Positions 10,046 through 18,406 of a stretch of DNA of 64,000 nt are shown here, piece after piece. The position numbers and the translations under genes are program-made. Each line of letters opens with the position of its first letter. Position 1 is the stretch's first letter. The stretch lies in assembly GCF_000400505.1 (NCBI RefSeq), contig NZ_CM001857.1:378486-442485 (forward strand), written 5' to 3'. The stretch comes from Musicola paradisiaca NCPPB 2511 (GTDB taxonomy: Bacteria > Pseudomonadota > Gammaproteobacteria > Enterobacterales > Enterobacteriaceae). Under the pieces are notes generated by a model, which had not been told where the DNA came from, ran no database searches, and worked only from the letters and a program-made list of their open reading frames with translations.

Positions 10046-11200
10046 GTGAAAATAGAATCTATTGATGTCACCGTCTTCACCTATCCTACACGTCGGGTTT
10101 CTGATAGCGCTGGGCATTCTCATCCAGGCGATGAACACCAGGCATCTATGGCGTTGCTGACCATTACGGCAGATGAGGGCAGCAAAGGGTATGCGTTTTC
10201 ACCGGTGGAAGTTGTCCGGCCTTACGTCGTGAATGCATTTTTCCGTAAAGTGTTGATTGGGCAGGATCCTTTCCAGCGTGAACGCCTCTGGCAGGATCTG
10301 GTGCACTGGCAGCGCGGCAGCGCGCATCAACTGACGGATCGGGCGTTGGCGATTGTCGAACAGGCATTGTGGGATCTGATTGGCCGTAAACTGAATGTCC
10401 CGGTTTATCAATTATTGGGAGGGTATCGCGACAAGGTTCCCGCCTATGGCAGCACCATGTGCGGCGATGAACTGTCTGGAGGGCTGTCGACGCCGGAAGA
10501 GTATGGGTTGTTTGCTGAAAAACTGGTACAGCGCGGCTATAAAGCCATCAAGCTGCACACCTGGATGCCGCCGGTTTCTTTCGCGCCCAGCCCGAAAATG
10601 GACGTCAAAGCTTGCGCCGCCGTGCGCGAAGCGGTCGGGCCTGATATCTGCCTGATGCTGGATGGATATCACTGGTATAGCCGCAGCGATGCGCTCTATA
10701 TCGGCCGGGAGTTGCAGAAGCTGAACTTCACCTGGTTTGAAGAGCCGATGGAGGAGCAAAGCATGGCTTCCTACAGTTGGCTCAGCAAAAACCTTGAGAT
10801 TGACGTGATTGGGCCGGAAAGCCTGGGCGGCAAATACTTCAGCCGCGCCGACTGGGTGAAGGAAGGCGCCTGCGATATCTTACGTGCCGGCGTGCAGGGC
10901 GTTGGCGGGATAGCTCCCTGTGTGAAAGTGGCGCATCTGGCGGAGTCTTTCGGGATGGACTGCGAAATTCATGGCAACGGCGCGGCGAACCTGGCGGTGG
11001 TCGGTGCGATCAAAAATTGCCGCTGGTACGAACGTGGTCTGCTGCATCCATTCCTGAACTATGACGAGCCGGCCGCATACCTGAACGCGCTGGTTGATCC
11101 GATGGATGAAAATGGGTTTGTTCATTTGCCGCAAGCCCCTGGTTTAGGTGAAGACATCAACTTCGCGTGGATTGACGCTCATACCATAAGCAAAGCATGA
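10046..11200 (+). CDS. Enolase-superfamily enzyme (mandelate racemase/muconate lactonizing type)
   Basis: 384 residues from the GTG at 10046, which has an AGG-rich ribosome-binding site. A TTG at 10013 would add 11 residues. The N-terminal capping domain is followed by a TIM-barrel with metal ligands in LMLDGYHW (Asp), FEEPM (Glu) and VIGPESLGG (Glu). The strand-2 position reads AIKLHTW, so the second base is not the KxK of mandelate racemase itself, and EIHGNGAAN supplies a barrel-end histidine. This pattern suggests a sugar-acid dehydratase or cycloisomerase acting on a plant-derived acid sugar. The exact substrate cannot be read from sequence. It stands alone between trpS and ppiA, where E. 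coli has cysG and nir genes, so it is an accessory gene. Confidence 0.85.
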   Translation: MKIESIDVTVFTYPTRRVSDSAGHSHPGDEHQASMALLTITADEGSKGYAFSPVEVVRPYVVNAFFRKVLIGQDPFQRERLWQDLVHWQRGSAHQLTDRALAIVEQALWDLIGRKLNVPVYQLLGGYRDKVPAYGSTMCGDELSGGLSTPEEYGLFAEKLVQRGYKAIKLHTWMPPVSFAPSPKMDVKACAAVREAVGPDICLMLDGYHWYSRSDALYIGRELQKLNFTWFEEPMEEQSMASYSWLSKNLEIDVIGPESLGGKYFSRADWVKEGACDILRAGVQGVGGIAPCVKVAHLAESFGMDCEIHGNGAANLAVVGAIKNCRWYERGLLHPFLNYDEPAAYLNALVDPMDENGFVHLPQAPGLGEDINFAWIDAHTISKA

Positions 11201-11539
11201 ATGTGAGCTAGCCTGCCTGATTCCCCGGTAATCCGCCGGGGAAGTCCTCCACGCCAGTTGGCTGTATCTGATTGGTTTTCTTTCCAGTCTTTCTTAATTC
11301 CCGGGATTTCCCCAGTAGCCGTTGCTATAAAGACATTCGCCCGCGCGTGGTTACGCAACGAAACGTCGTGAAGTAGGGAATCGCAACATCTGCGATTGTA
11401 AAAATGGCGCGCAATTAGTGCTTTTTTATTGAGCGCGACCGAGAATTATGGGTAAAAAAAAGTAAATAGGTAGCGCAGGAAGAGATCGCTATTTAAAATC
11501 ATTGCGCTTTCTATAGTCAGGCCTCAAAAGGAATTCTCC
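11201..11539 (+). other. Intergenic region upstream of ppiA
   Basis: No gene is visible in these 339 bp. Just after the enolase-family gene there is an 8-bp inverted repeat (TTCCCCGG at 11221-11228, CCGGGGAA at 11236-11243) without a T-run, perhaps a weak terminator. The AT-rich stretch at 11440-11530 presumably holds the ppiA promoter, but no clear -35/-10 pair stands out. Confidence 0.35.
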
Positions 11540-12112
11540 ATGTCAAAACGTATACTGGCAGCCGTCGCAACGGTGCTTTCGCTGACTGCTTTTTCTCCGG
11601 CCTTTGCCGCCTCTGGCTCTACCCATGTGTTGTTGACTACGTCAGCCGGAAATATCGAGTTGGCGCTGGAAGATCAAAAAGCGCCGGGCTCGGTAAAAAA
11701 TTTCGTTGATTACGTGAACAGTGGTTTTTATAACGGCACTATTTTTCACCGGGTGATCCCAGGCTTCATGGTGCAAGGCGGGGGCTTCAGCAGCGACCTG
11801 AAACAAAAGTCGCCGAATCCACCGATTAAAAATGAAGCAGATAACGGCCTGCGTAACCTGCGCGGCACCATTGCCATGGCGCGTACCAGTGAGAAAGACA
11901 GTGCAACCAGCCAGTTTTTCATCAATGTAGCCGACAATGCGTTTCTGGATCACGGTCAACGTGATTTCGGCTATGCGGTATTTGGCAAAGTGGTGAAAGG
12001 CATGGACGTCGCCGATAAGATTTCTCAGGTGCAGACCGAAAATGTTGGGCCTTACCAGAACGTTCCCATCAAACCTATTGTGATTCAGTCTGCCAAAGTC
12101 ATTAAAAAATAA
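11540..12112 (+). CDS. ppiA: Periplasmic peptidyl-prolyl cis-trans isomerase A (cyclophilin)
   Basis: 190 residues, the E. coli length. A typical signal peptide ([19 protein letters not shown], cleavage after AFA at about 24) is followed by a cyclophilin domain with [14 protein letters not shown], the conserved [17 protein letters not shown] core and a C-terminal phenylalanine-bearing [10 protein letters not shown] strand. It isomerises proline bonds during periplasmic folding. The ribosome-binding site is AAAGGA. In E. coli the next backbone genes are yhfG-fic-pabA. Here pabA is almost 20 kb away and the space is filled with accessory genes. Confidence 0.97.
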   Translation: MSKRILAAVATVLSLTAFSPAFAASGSTHVLLTTSAGNIELALEDQKAPGSVKNFVDYVNSGFYNGTIFHRVIPGFMVQGGGFSSDLKQKSPNPPIKNEADNGLRNLRGTIAMARTSEKDSATSQFFINVADNAFLDHGQRDFGYAVFGKVVKGMDVADKISQVQTENVGPYQNVPIKPIVIQSAKVIKK

Positions 12113-12143
12113 CGTTTTTTGTCTGGCATTCTTGCCGGGTAAG

Positions 12144-12177
12144 CAGCCCTCGCCATTCGGTGAGGGCTGTTTTTATT
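12144..12177 (+). terminator. Intrinsic terminator after ppiA
   Basis: An 11-bp inverted repeat with one mismatch (CAGCCCTCGCC at 12144-12154, GGTGAGGGCTG at 12159-12169) and an ATTC loop is followed by TTTTTATT. It sits between the convergent ends of ppiA and the diguanylate cyclase gene. Confidence 0.85.
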
Positions 12178-13768
12178 CCTGCAGTGCGTGATGTACTTCA
12201 ACGTTATAGCTGGACAGATTCAGCTTTCGGTCTTCGATCAGCATGTGCTGGGTGATAACTTCATAAACGACGTAATGGAACAGCTCGATGAGCCCTATCT
12301 GCTGCTGTTCGTAGCGTTGCACCATCTCTTCCGCCCGCCACAACAGATGGTTGTGGATTTTGGCGTGTTGATCGGCGTCGGGATGGTGGGCGTCCCAGAG
12401 AAACTGTTCTTCGTGTTGCATGTGATCGCTGAGTTCATCGATCAGCTCGCGTAATTGCACCATAAACGCTGTCTGCGAACCGTTTAGGACGATCACCTGC
12501 AGCAGTTGATTAGCCCTGTTGAACAGTTGGCGGTGTTCCTGGTCGATGGCTTGGTTGCCTATGTTGTAGGCGTCGTTCCATATGAGTCTGACCAGGTTGC
12601 TGTCCGGCAGAGAGACATCATGGCCCTGAGATACCAACGTTTCCGTCTCGGTTCGGTTTCTTCCCGCGGCCTTGGCCCGGTACAATGCAGCATCGGCGCG
12701 GCCAAGCCAGCTTTCCCAATGGTCGGTGGATTGGCAAACGGAAACACCGATACTGGTCGTGATCTTGACCCCGCCGGGAAAGGTTTGAGCCTCCAACGCG
12801 GCCCGGATACGTTCGGCGGTTTGCACTGCGCCGGTAAAGCCGGTGGCGGGCAGGATGGCGACGAATTCTTCTCCTCCCCAGCGTCCGAAGACGTCAGTCG
12901 TGCGTAGCAAGGCGAGCGCGGTATCGGAAAACCCTTTTAATACTTTATCTCCCACACTGTGTCCGAATTTGTCGTTCACCTCCTTGAAGTGATCGAGGTC
13001 GAACATCAGAAGCGATACCGGATACCCGTAGCGTTCCAGCCGCTCCATTTCCTGTCTGGCGATTTCCTGAATACGAATGCGGTTCCAACAGCCGGTTAGG
13101 CTGTCCTGCCGCGCCATCAGGTTGTTGAGGTGCTCGGCGCGATCTTTGGCCATCATGATCATACCGTTGGCGATAAACAGCAGCGTCATAAAGCTGGTCA
13201 TATAGGTGACGGTTTGAGCTGTCGAGCTGGACAGTACGGAAAACGGGGTGGCGCCGGTATATATCAACAGGATAATCCGCACGATAAAAGCCATGACGTT
13301 TATCGTCAGTCCCAGCACCATCAAGTTGCGTCCGCGCGTTGGCAGGCTTTGATCCTGGGTCATCAGATAAGTGACGACGAGAATAGCTTGCGATAGGCAG
13401 ATTAGCGAACTGGCCAGGGTTCGCGCGTACTGGTTGTCGAGCATGATGGAAAAGAACCCGGCGGTAAAAATCACCGGCAACCAGAGAATGACCGGGCGAA
13501 TATGGCGTTGTTGAAACTGGGTAATGGCCAACAGCAGCGTCGAGTAGGTGGTGGCGATCAGAATATTGGCGGCCACGATAGAAATCACATCTGGGATCGT
13601 GCCACGTAAGGCGTACAGGCTATAGGCGGTTGCGTGACAGACCAGAGCCCGGGTACAGATGATCAGCGCGCGATCCTTTATGCCATGAGCCGACCAGCGC
13701 ATACAGATAGCGAGTGCACTGCTGCAAACGATGATCATCATGAACATAGTTGGAACATCGGCGTGCAT
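12173..13768 (-). CDS. Membrane diguanylate cyclase with C-terminal bacteriohaemerythrin domain
   Basis: 531 residues with a strong ribosome-binding site (GAGGTGATT). The N-terminal half holds about seven hydrophobic helices (roughly residues 8-215), forming a MASE-like membrane sensor. A GGDEF domain follows (about 225-385): the active site reads GGEEF and an inhibitory RxxD site (RTTD) lies five residues before it, so the enzyme should be active and product-inhibited. The last ~130 residues form a haemerythrin domain with its metal ligands in order: DQEHRQLF, HMQHEEQF, HAKIHNHLL and HMLIEDRKL. Haemerythrin di-iron centres bind O2 or NO, so c-di-GMP synthesis is probably tuned by oxygen or redox state. 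The gene lies alone on the minus strand beside the pectinase region. Confidence 0.93.
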   Translation of the reverse strand: MHADVPTMFMMIIVCSSALAICMRWSAHGIKDRALIICTRALVCHATAYSLYALRGTIPDVISIVAANILIATTYSTLLLAITQFQQRHIRPVILWLPVIFTAGFFSIMLDNQYARTLASSLICLSQAILVVTYLMTQDQSLPTRGRNLMVLGLTINVMAFIVRIILLIYTGATPFSVLSSSTAQTVTYMTSFMTLLFIANGMIMMAKDRAEHLNNLMARQDSLTGCWNRIRIQEIARQEMERLERYGYPVSLLMFDLDHFKEVNDKFGHSVGDKVLKGFSDTALALLRTTDVFGRWGGEEFVAILPATGFTGAVQTAERIRAALEAQTFPGGVKITTSIGVSVCQSTDHWESWLGRADAALYRAKAAGRNRTETETLVSQGHDVSLPDSNLVRLIWNDAYNIGNQAIDQEHRQLFNRANQLLQVIVLNGSQTAFMVQLRELIDELSDHMQHEEQFLWDAHHPDADQHAKIHNHLLWRAEEMVQRYEQQQIGLIELFHYVVYEVITQHMLIEDRKLNLSSYNVEVHHALQE

Positions 13769-14165
13769 GCAATCACCTCAACATGACAGGAAAAATTGCC
13801 GTCATTACTTACGCATTATCAAAATAGTGGATGGCGTATTCATCATGATATCTCTGTGAAATATGTCGGCTGGAAATATTGCCAGAGATAAGCATTGCTG
13901 TGGATATACCATTCTGTATACGGGGGGCTCATGGAATTTGTCAATATGATAATGGATTGTCGCAACGATAGAGTATTCCTTAATAGTGACAGGATTTTAT
14001 CGCTGTCTATTTCGTGAAACCGTGGCGTCATGGGTTTTCATTTGTCACCATTTCGACAGACATGTCGGCGTCGTTGGTTGGCGTAAGGGAAAGACAAGGC
14101 AGGGAAATATGGGAAATTCATTGCGAGGTCATCTCGAGAATGAATGATATGACCGCCGGCGGCGG
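13769..14165. other. Gene-poor region upstream of the diguanylate cyclase
   Basis: I see no supported gene in these ~400 AT-rich bases. The only structure is a perfect 9-bp inverted repeat (ATGACCGCC at 14149-14157, GGCGGTCAT at 14161-14169) with a 3-base loop, without a T-run, at the decayed end of the glutathione S-transferase relic. Confidence 0.4.
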
Positions 14166-14562
14166 TCATGATGAGAAATAAGCCCGAGAAGGATGACATG
14201 GTTGGCTTAACGTACCGTTGAATAATATGAATAACATCGGCGTCATTGCTGCGCTTTCCGCACAGCGAATCCATTGCAAATAAGCAATGTTATCTTCACT
14301 GTGCTCGGCGGGGGCAAACTGGCTGGCGTAGCGTTTTATCCAATATTCAACGATGGCGCCTGACTCAACGATGATTTCTCCGTTGTCTTCCAGCTCGGGC
14401 GATTTTCCCAACGGAGGGGTCGCTTTCAATGTATCAGGCGCCAGTGGATTGTCTTGATTCCTTTGGTAGATGATCAATTCATAAGGAATATGTGCCGCTT
14501 CCAGTAACCAAAGAACGCATATTGAGCGAGACTCGTTCAAATGACGTAGCCTCAGGCATCAT
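14166..14562 (-). pseudogene. Glutathione S-transferase relic (frameshifted start, truncated C-terminus)
   Basis: The readable frame gives RHLNESRSICVLWLLEAA, then VPYE-like HIPYELI, PPLGKSPELEDNGEIIVESGAIVEYW: the thioredoxin-fold N-terminal domain of a GST. It starts to enter the helical domain (YLQWIRCAESAAMTPML) and then stops after about 125 codons where a functional GST has about 200-220. At the 5' end the frame has no start except a TTG inside the conserved region. An ATGATG at 14562-14557 is one base out of frame, so a single extra base near 14555 would explain the broken start. It lies 13 bp downstream of the PfpI-family gene and was probably its operon partner. Confidence 0.75.
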
Positions 14563-14574
14563 CGTGATGCCCTT

Positions 14575-15252
14575 TCACTGAAGTTGTTTTAACAATGCTT
14601 CAGCGACACCTTCTGAACTGGCCGGGTTCTGGCCGGTAATCAATTTACCGTCTTCAACGATATAAGGCGTCCAGTCTGAGCCTTTGGTATACAGCCCACC
14701 CAGCTGCTGGAATTCATCTTCGATCAGAAAGGGGACGATAGCGCTGAGTTCAACCGCAGCTTCTTCGCTATTCGTAAATCCGGTGACATGGCGCCCTTTG
14801 ATCAACGGATCGCCGTTGGCTGCTTTTACATGACGCAGTACGCCAGGTGCATGGCAGACGAAGCCAATGGGTTTGCCGGCGCGCTCGAAGGCTTCGATCA
14901 GTGCGATGGAGTCTGCGGATTCCGCCAGATCCCACAGCGGGCCGTGGCCACCGGGATAGAACACCGCATCAAAATCATCCATGTTTACGGTATCCAGCTT
15001 CACTGTGGTGGCCAACGCATGCTGTGACGCGGCATCGGCTTTGAAACGATGGGTCGACGCGGTCTGAAAATCGGGTAAATCGCTTTTCGGATCCAACGGC
15101 GGTTGTCCACCAGCCGGCGAGGCCAATACGACATTCATCCCGGCGTCTTTGAAGGTGTAATAAGGTGCCGCGAACTCTTCAAGCCAAAACCCCGTTTTCT
15201 TGCCGGTATGACCTAATTGATCGTGAGAAGTTAAAACCATCAATACGTTCAT
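14575..15252 (-). CDS. DJ-1/PfpI family protein (class I glutamine amidotransferase-like)
   Basis: 225 residues with a good ribosome-binding site (AAGGAA). The conserved nucleophile elbow is FVCHAPGVL (Cys in CHAPG), with the family motif AVFYPGGHGPLWDL and an N-terminal ASPAGGQPPLDPKSD. This subgroup (Hsp31-like, about 225 residues) includes glyoxalase III-type and chaperone-like enzymes that detoxify reactive carbonyls. Which activity this one has cannot be decided from sequence. It lies between relics of a glutathione S-transferase and an aldehyde dehydrogenase, so it may be the survivor of an aldehyde-detoxification cluster. Confidence 0.88.
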   Translation of the reverse strand: MNVLMVLTSHDQLGHTGKKTGFWLEEFAAPYYTFKDAGMNVVLASPAGGQPPLDPKSDLPDFQTASTHRFKADAASQHALATTVKLDTVNMDDFDAVFYPGGHGPLWDLAESADSIALIEAFERAGKPIGFVCHAPGVLRHVKAANGDPLIKGRHVTGFTNSEEAAVELSAIVPFLIEDEFQQLGGLYTKGSDWTPYIVEDGKLITGQNPASSEGVAEALLKQLQ

Positions 15253-15298
15253 TATGTTAATTCCTTGATTGCAATGAATGTCTTACCTGTTTAGGTGA

Positions 15299-15463
15299 TT
15301 ACCCTTTCAGGGCAGTGTCGAGTCGGGCCAGCTTATCGGCATAAGGCGCGCGCAGCCGTAAATTGGACGCGCCGTCTTCGCGTTGTACAACAACGGCTTT
15401 TGCATGGGTAAAACGCCGGAAACCGTGGATGCCATGATAGGCCCCCATGCCGGAAGCGCCAGG
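15299..15463 (-). pseudogene. C-terminal relic of a (coniferyl-type) aldehyde dehydrogenase
   Basis: The last ~53 codons of an aldehyde dehydrogenase are preserved in frame: SGMGAYHGIHGFRRFTHAKA matches the conserved C-terminal (P)SGMGxYHGxxGFxxFSHxK motif, followed by LRLRAPYADKL and a normal TAA. Nothing upstream belongs to the catalytic domain, because the pelZ stop codon is only about 13 bp away. This looks like the stump left when the pectate lyase region and its flank joined here by deletion or insertion. The YPPY/APY-type tail suggests the coniferyl aldehyde dehydrogenase subgroup (tentative). Confidence 0.7.
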
Positions 15464-15476
15464 AGATGACCGCGCG

Positions 15477-16742
15477 TTACTCTTCCAACGCCTTGGCGAG
15501 CTGTTGTAACCAGGCATCCACGTTGCTGGACGGCACTGTCAGCGTGCGTTTGACGGTGGTTGCCGTCGGGTAGCCGCCCACATCGTCCTGACTGTCGACG
15601 AAGGCGCCGGTGCGTTTCTGGAAGTTGCTCACAATTCGCTGATCCACGCTGTCGCGATCGTTCGGACGTGCGCCGGCTTTCTGCGTGACCTGGCTTGCGA
15701 CGGAGCTGGCGCTGATGGCGGTCAGACCGGTCGGCCAGACCGGCGCGGCTTTCAACTGGGTGATGTCGGTGCCGGAGGTCTGCGATACGGCTTTACCCGC
15801 AGCGTTATAGGCGAGATTGTCATTCATCCACACGTTGCCGCCGGTGGTGTTGCTGCCGACCAGCGCCAGCCCGGAGGGGGTATTCGCGCCGTAGTACATC
15901 ACGTTTCCGGCGATCGCCACTTTCGGGTTTTCCGGCAGCGTCTTGCCTTCCCACTCGCTCTGAATCGCGCCGACGCGAATTGCCCAGACGCCGGGGTTAT
16001 AAATCAGGTTGTTGACAACAACGCCGGTGCTGCCGCCCTTGAACCAAGGGTTACGCTCATTGTTATGTGCATACAGGTTGCCGATGATGGCGGCGTTGGT
16101 AACGTTATCGTGCACCAGGGTTCCCATGGAATGGATCCCTTTGGAGTGGCTGGCGTTATAAAGCCCCTCGGCGATGATGTTGTTGGAGAAGGTGACGTTG
16201 TGCGCGGTACCTGACTGGCCATCATAGCGCGGCCCGGAGACGGACAGGTTTTCATCCGTTCCCCAGGCGAAGCTGCAATGGTCGACGACGACGTTGTAGG
16301 CGTTCGGGCCGTACAGGGAAACATCTTTTTCAAAGCCGCTCTTTTTGGCGTGCCCGGCGTCGCCGATGCGAAAGCGGATGTGCTGCATCAGCACGTCATG
16401 TGTGGAGATGACCATACCGCCTTTAATGAGCGAGATGCCGGGTGACGGCGCGGTTTGTCCGGCGATGGTGACGTATGGCTCGCTGAGTTTCAGGTCGGCT
16501 TCGTTAAGGTCGATCACGCCGCCTACCTCAAAGACGATAATGCGAGGCCCTTTGGTGGCGAGCGCTTCTCGCAGGGAGCCGGAACCGCTGGCCGCCAGCG
16601 TGGTGACGCGGATGATTTTTCCGCCGCTGCCGGCAACGGTATCGGTGCCGAATCCTTTGAGGTCGGGCGCCGCGGTGCTGGCAGCCTGTGCACTCAGTAC
16701 GCTGGCGCCGCACAGTACGGCAAACAGAAGATTGCGTTTCAT
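15477..16742 (-). CDS. pelZ: Secreted pectate lyase PelZ
   Basis: 421 residues from the ATG at 16742, which begins a clean signal peptide (MKRNLLFAVLCGASVLSAQA). A start at 16778 would add 12 residues in front of it. The mature protein has the parallel beta-helix signature of PL1-type pectate lyases: repeated NxI/NNxI rungs, and VVVDHCSFAWGTDENL corresponding to the vWiDH calcium-site region. Length and position directly beyond pelB/pelC match PelZ of Dickeya dadantii 3937, a secondary endo-pectate lyase. It cleaves polygalacturonate by beta-elimination and needs Ca2+. It follows pelB by 135 bp with no obvious promoter, so readthrough from the upstream pel gene is likely. Confidence 0.9.
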   Translation of the reverse strand: MKRNLLFAVLCGASVLSAQAASTAAPDLKGFGTDTVAGSGGKIIRVTTLAASGSGSLREALATKGPRIIVFEVGGVIDLNEADLKLSEPYVTIAGQTAPSPGISLIKGGMVISTHDVLMQHIRFRIGDAGHAKKSGFEKDVSLYGPNAYNVVVDHCSFAWGTDENLSVSGPRYDGQSGTAHNVTFSNNIIAEGLYNASHSKGIHSMGTLVHDNVTNAAIIGNLYAHNNERNPWFKGGSTGVVVNNLIYNPGVWAIRVGAIQSEWEGKTLPENPKVAIAGNVMYYGANTPSGLALVGSNTTGGNVWMNDNLAYNAAGKAVSQTSGTDITQLKAAPVWPTGLTAISASSVASQVTQKAGARPNDRDSVDQRIVSNFQKRTGAFVDSQDDVGGYPTATTVKRTLTVPSSNVDAWLQQLAKALEE

Positions 16743-16778
16743 GGTGGTGTGTTTCCTGGGGGGAGAGTCGGATATCAC

Positions 16779-16803
16779 GGTGCAGGTCTATCAGACCTGC
16801 ACC
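16779..16803 (-). terminator. Perfect hairpin between pelB and pelZ (leaky terminator or processing site)
   Basis: GGTGCAGGTCT (16779-16789) and AGACCTGCACC (16793-16803) form a perfect 11-bp stem with a 3-base loop. No T-run follows on either strand, so it is not a full intrinsic terminator. It could partly stop or process the pelB transcript before pelZ. Confidence 0.5.
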
Positions 16804-16877
16804 GGTATTTCAGCCATTCCATGGCATGGATGGGGCGCCGGATCGCGAATAATCCGCTGCCCCGTCGGCTGATGGGA

Positions 16878-18005
16878 TCAGTTACACGATGAACTGGTCA
16901 ACTCGGCCAGGTTTTTGCTCACGCCGGCATAGTTGGCCAGTTTGTTCTTCACGCACTGGGCGCTAACCGGGCTGTAGCTGTAAGACACCGTCGGGTAGGT
17001 ACCGGTAGACGTCCAGCTGTCAGCGTTGACGTATGCCTTGGTGTCGGCGGTCCAGGTGATGCCGTAAGTGGTGAAATCAGCTGGTTTGGTGATGTTGTTG
17101 TTCTTCAATACCCAGGTACCGAAGTTGCTGCCGTCGTAGCGCGATGTGACCGGGTTGACTGCATCCTGGAACCAGTTGCTTTCGATCAGCGCCTTGCCGC
17201 TCTGGCGAACGTTCAGACCGGAGCTGGTGACGTTGGTGTACAGGTTGTTGTAGGCGTGAACATTGCCGCCGCGCTGCAACGGCAGACGAGCGTTCACATC
17301 GTTATAGACGTTGTGGTGATAGGTGATATTACGCTCGGCGGTATCGGAAGAGCTAAAGCCCGACAGCCCAACCTTTTTCACGCCGTGGATGTAGTTGTAG
17401 GAGACGGTCACGTAGGTGGCGCCTTTTTTGATATCCACTGCGGATTCAAAGGTGGTATCGCCGTCTTTGCTGCCGTCGCATTCGTGGTTGGCGGCGAACA
17501 GTTCGTTGTGGTCGATCCATACGTTTGGCGAATTATCGATACGAACCATATCGCCGTCGCTGGCGCCGCCCGGCAAGTAACCGATGCGCATGTTGCGAAC
17601 GATGACATCGGAAGAGTTAACGATCCAGATACCGAAGTTAGCGGAAGACCCGTTGGCGCCGATGATGGTGATGCCTTTGGTGAAGTCTTTGACTTCCACG
17701 CCGCGTGCATCCTTGGCGGATTGGGCGCAAATGTTGGCGGCGGCGGCGTTGATCAGCGAATCTTCATTGCCGGTATAGGTGATGATCAGCGGGTAAGCGC
17801 CGTTCTTGACCTTCTTGCCGCTGGAGTCGTAGCGGGCGGCGGCAATGATATCCACGATATCCTGCATGGATGTGGCGGTTTTGCTGACGGCGCCGGAGAT
17901 GTTGCCGCCGGCAGTGGTGGCGTAGCCCCCCGTGCTGGCAGCCAGGGCGGGCAAGCTCAGCGCCAGCAGCAGACCTGCAGCGATAGGTGTGATAAGTGCT
18001 TTCAT
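16878..18005 (-). CDS. pelB: Secreted pectate lyase, PelB type
   Basis: 375 residues including a signal peptide (MKALITPIAAGLLLALSLP, cleavage after ALA). A PL1 parallel beta-helix lyase: vWiDH motif NVWIDHNELFAANHECDG with the calcium aspartates, catalytic-arginine region VNARLPLQRGG, and cysteine pairs. Exported by Sec, then by the Out type II system, and degrades polygalacturonate in plant cell walls. Residues such as WIVNSSDVIV, DIKKGATYVTV and GFSSSDTAERN match what I recall of PelB rather than PelC. Gene names in this pair are from memory and could be swapped. It is about 80% identical to the upstream paralogue, with nearly the same last ~60 residues. A CRP and a KdgR site candidate lie upstream. 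Confidence 0.9.
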   Translation of the reverse strand: MKALITPIAAGLLLALSLPALAASTGGYATTAGGNISGAVSKTATSMQDIVDIIAAARYDSSGKKVKNGAYPLIITYTGNEDSLINAAAANICAQSAKDARGVEVKDFTKGITIIGANGSSANFGIWIVNSSDVIVRNMRIGYLPGGASDGDMVRIDNSPNVWIDHNELFAANHECDGSKDGDTTFESAVDIKKGATYVTVSYNYIHGVKKVGLSGFSSSDTAERNITYHHNVYNDVNARLPLQRGGNVHAYNNLYTNVTSSGLNVRQSGKALIESNWFQDAVNPVTSRYDGSNFGTWVLKNNNITKPADFTTYGITWTADTKAYVNADSWTSTGTYPTVSYSYSPVSAQCVKNKLANYAGVSKNLAELTSSSCN

Positions 18006-18156
18006 GCGTCGTGTTCCTGTTTAAGAAAAGTGATGAGTGGGCATGTTCTGTTCCTGATGCCCGGTTGGGGAGCGCATAAAAAAAGGGGTAAATAGAACCC
18101 GTATATGCAGCATGACCCTGACTCAGTGTTAGCGGAAAAGAGGAATATTTCAATTG

Positions 18157-18173
18157 ATGAAACACGGGTTCAT
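18157..18173 (-). promoter_or_regulatory. Candidate KdgR box upstream of pelB
   Basis: ATGAAACACGGGTTCAT is an imperfect palindrome fitting the KdgR operator pattern TGAAAC-N-GTTTCA. KdgR represses pel genes until pectin breakdown products accumulate. It lies about 150 bp upstream of the start codon, 29 bp downstream of the CRP site candidate. Confidence 0.6.
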
Positions 18174-18202
18174 TATTAAGGGAATGGTGTTTTTTTCAGA
18201 GT

Positions 18203-18218
18203 TTTGACGGCAGTCACT
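18203..18218 (-). promoter_or_regulatory. Candidate CRP site upstream of pelB
   Basis: TTTGA-N6-TCACT matches the CRP half-sites TGTGA/TCACA at 8 of 10 positions when read on the plus strand. Its distance to the KdgR box is nearly the same as in the pelC upstream region, which supports both. Confidence 0.5.
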
Positions 18219-18383
18219 TTCAGTGGTCTGAGTTCATATTCGCTAATTATCAATCATCAATATTAATTGATAACTAATTATTTATCGTTCAATACGTTTA
18301 ATAACAAAAACGTGGGAAGAGCGAGGTGCAGGGCGACGTCTTTGGCGCCATGAGGCGCTACACCCCGGGTGTTTGCATAGAGA

Positions 18384-18406
18384 AGAGAGGCCTTCTGGGC
18401 CTCTCT
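18384..18406 (-). terminator. Hairpin terminator candidate after pelC
   Basis: AGAGAGGCC (18384-18392) and GGCCTCTCT (18398-18406) form a 9-bp stem with a 5-base loop, 56 bp past the pelC stop. The following minus-strand bases (TCTTCTCTATG) are only moderately T-rich. Confidence 0.6.

Noticed and set aside
14149..14169. Perfect inverted repeat as a terminator or transposon end
   Set aside because: No T-run on either strand, no partner repeat and no transposase nearby; kept only as a note in the gene-poor region.
14038..14274. 78-codon minus-strand frame that could be the rest of the glutathione S-transferase
   Set aside because: Its sequence does not show the helical GST C-domain motifs; it is out of frame and best read as decayed DNA.
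17256..18095. 279-codon frame opposite pelB and similar long frames opposite pelC (19089-19583)
   Set aside because: They mirror the pel genes on the other strand, are Gly/Val/Asp-rich in the way expected of antisense frames, and show no family motif.
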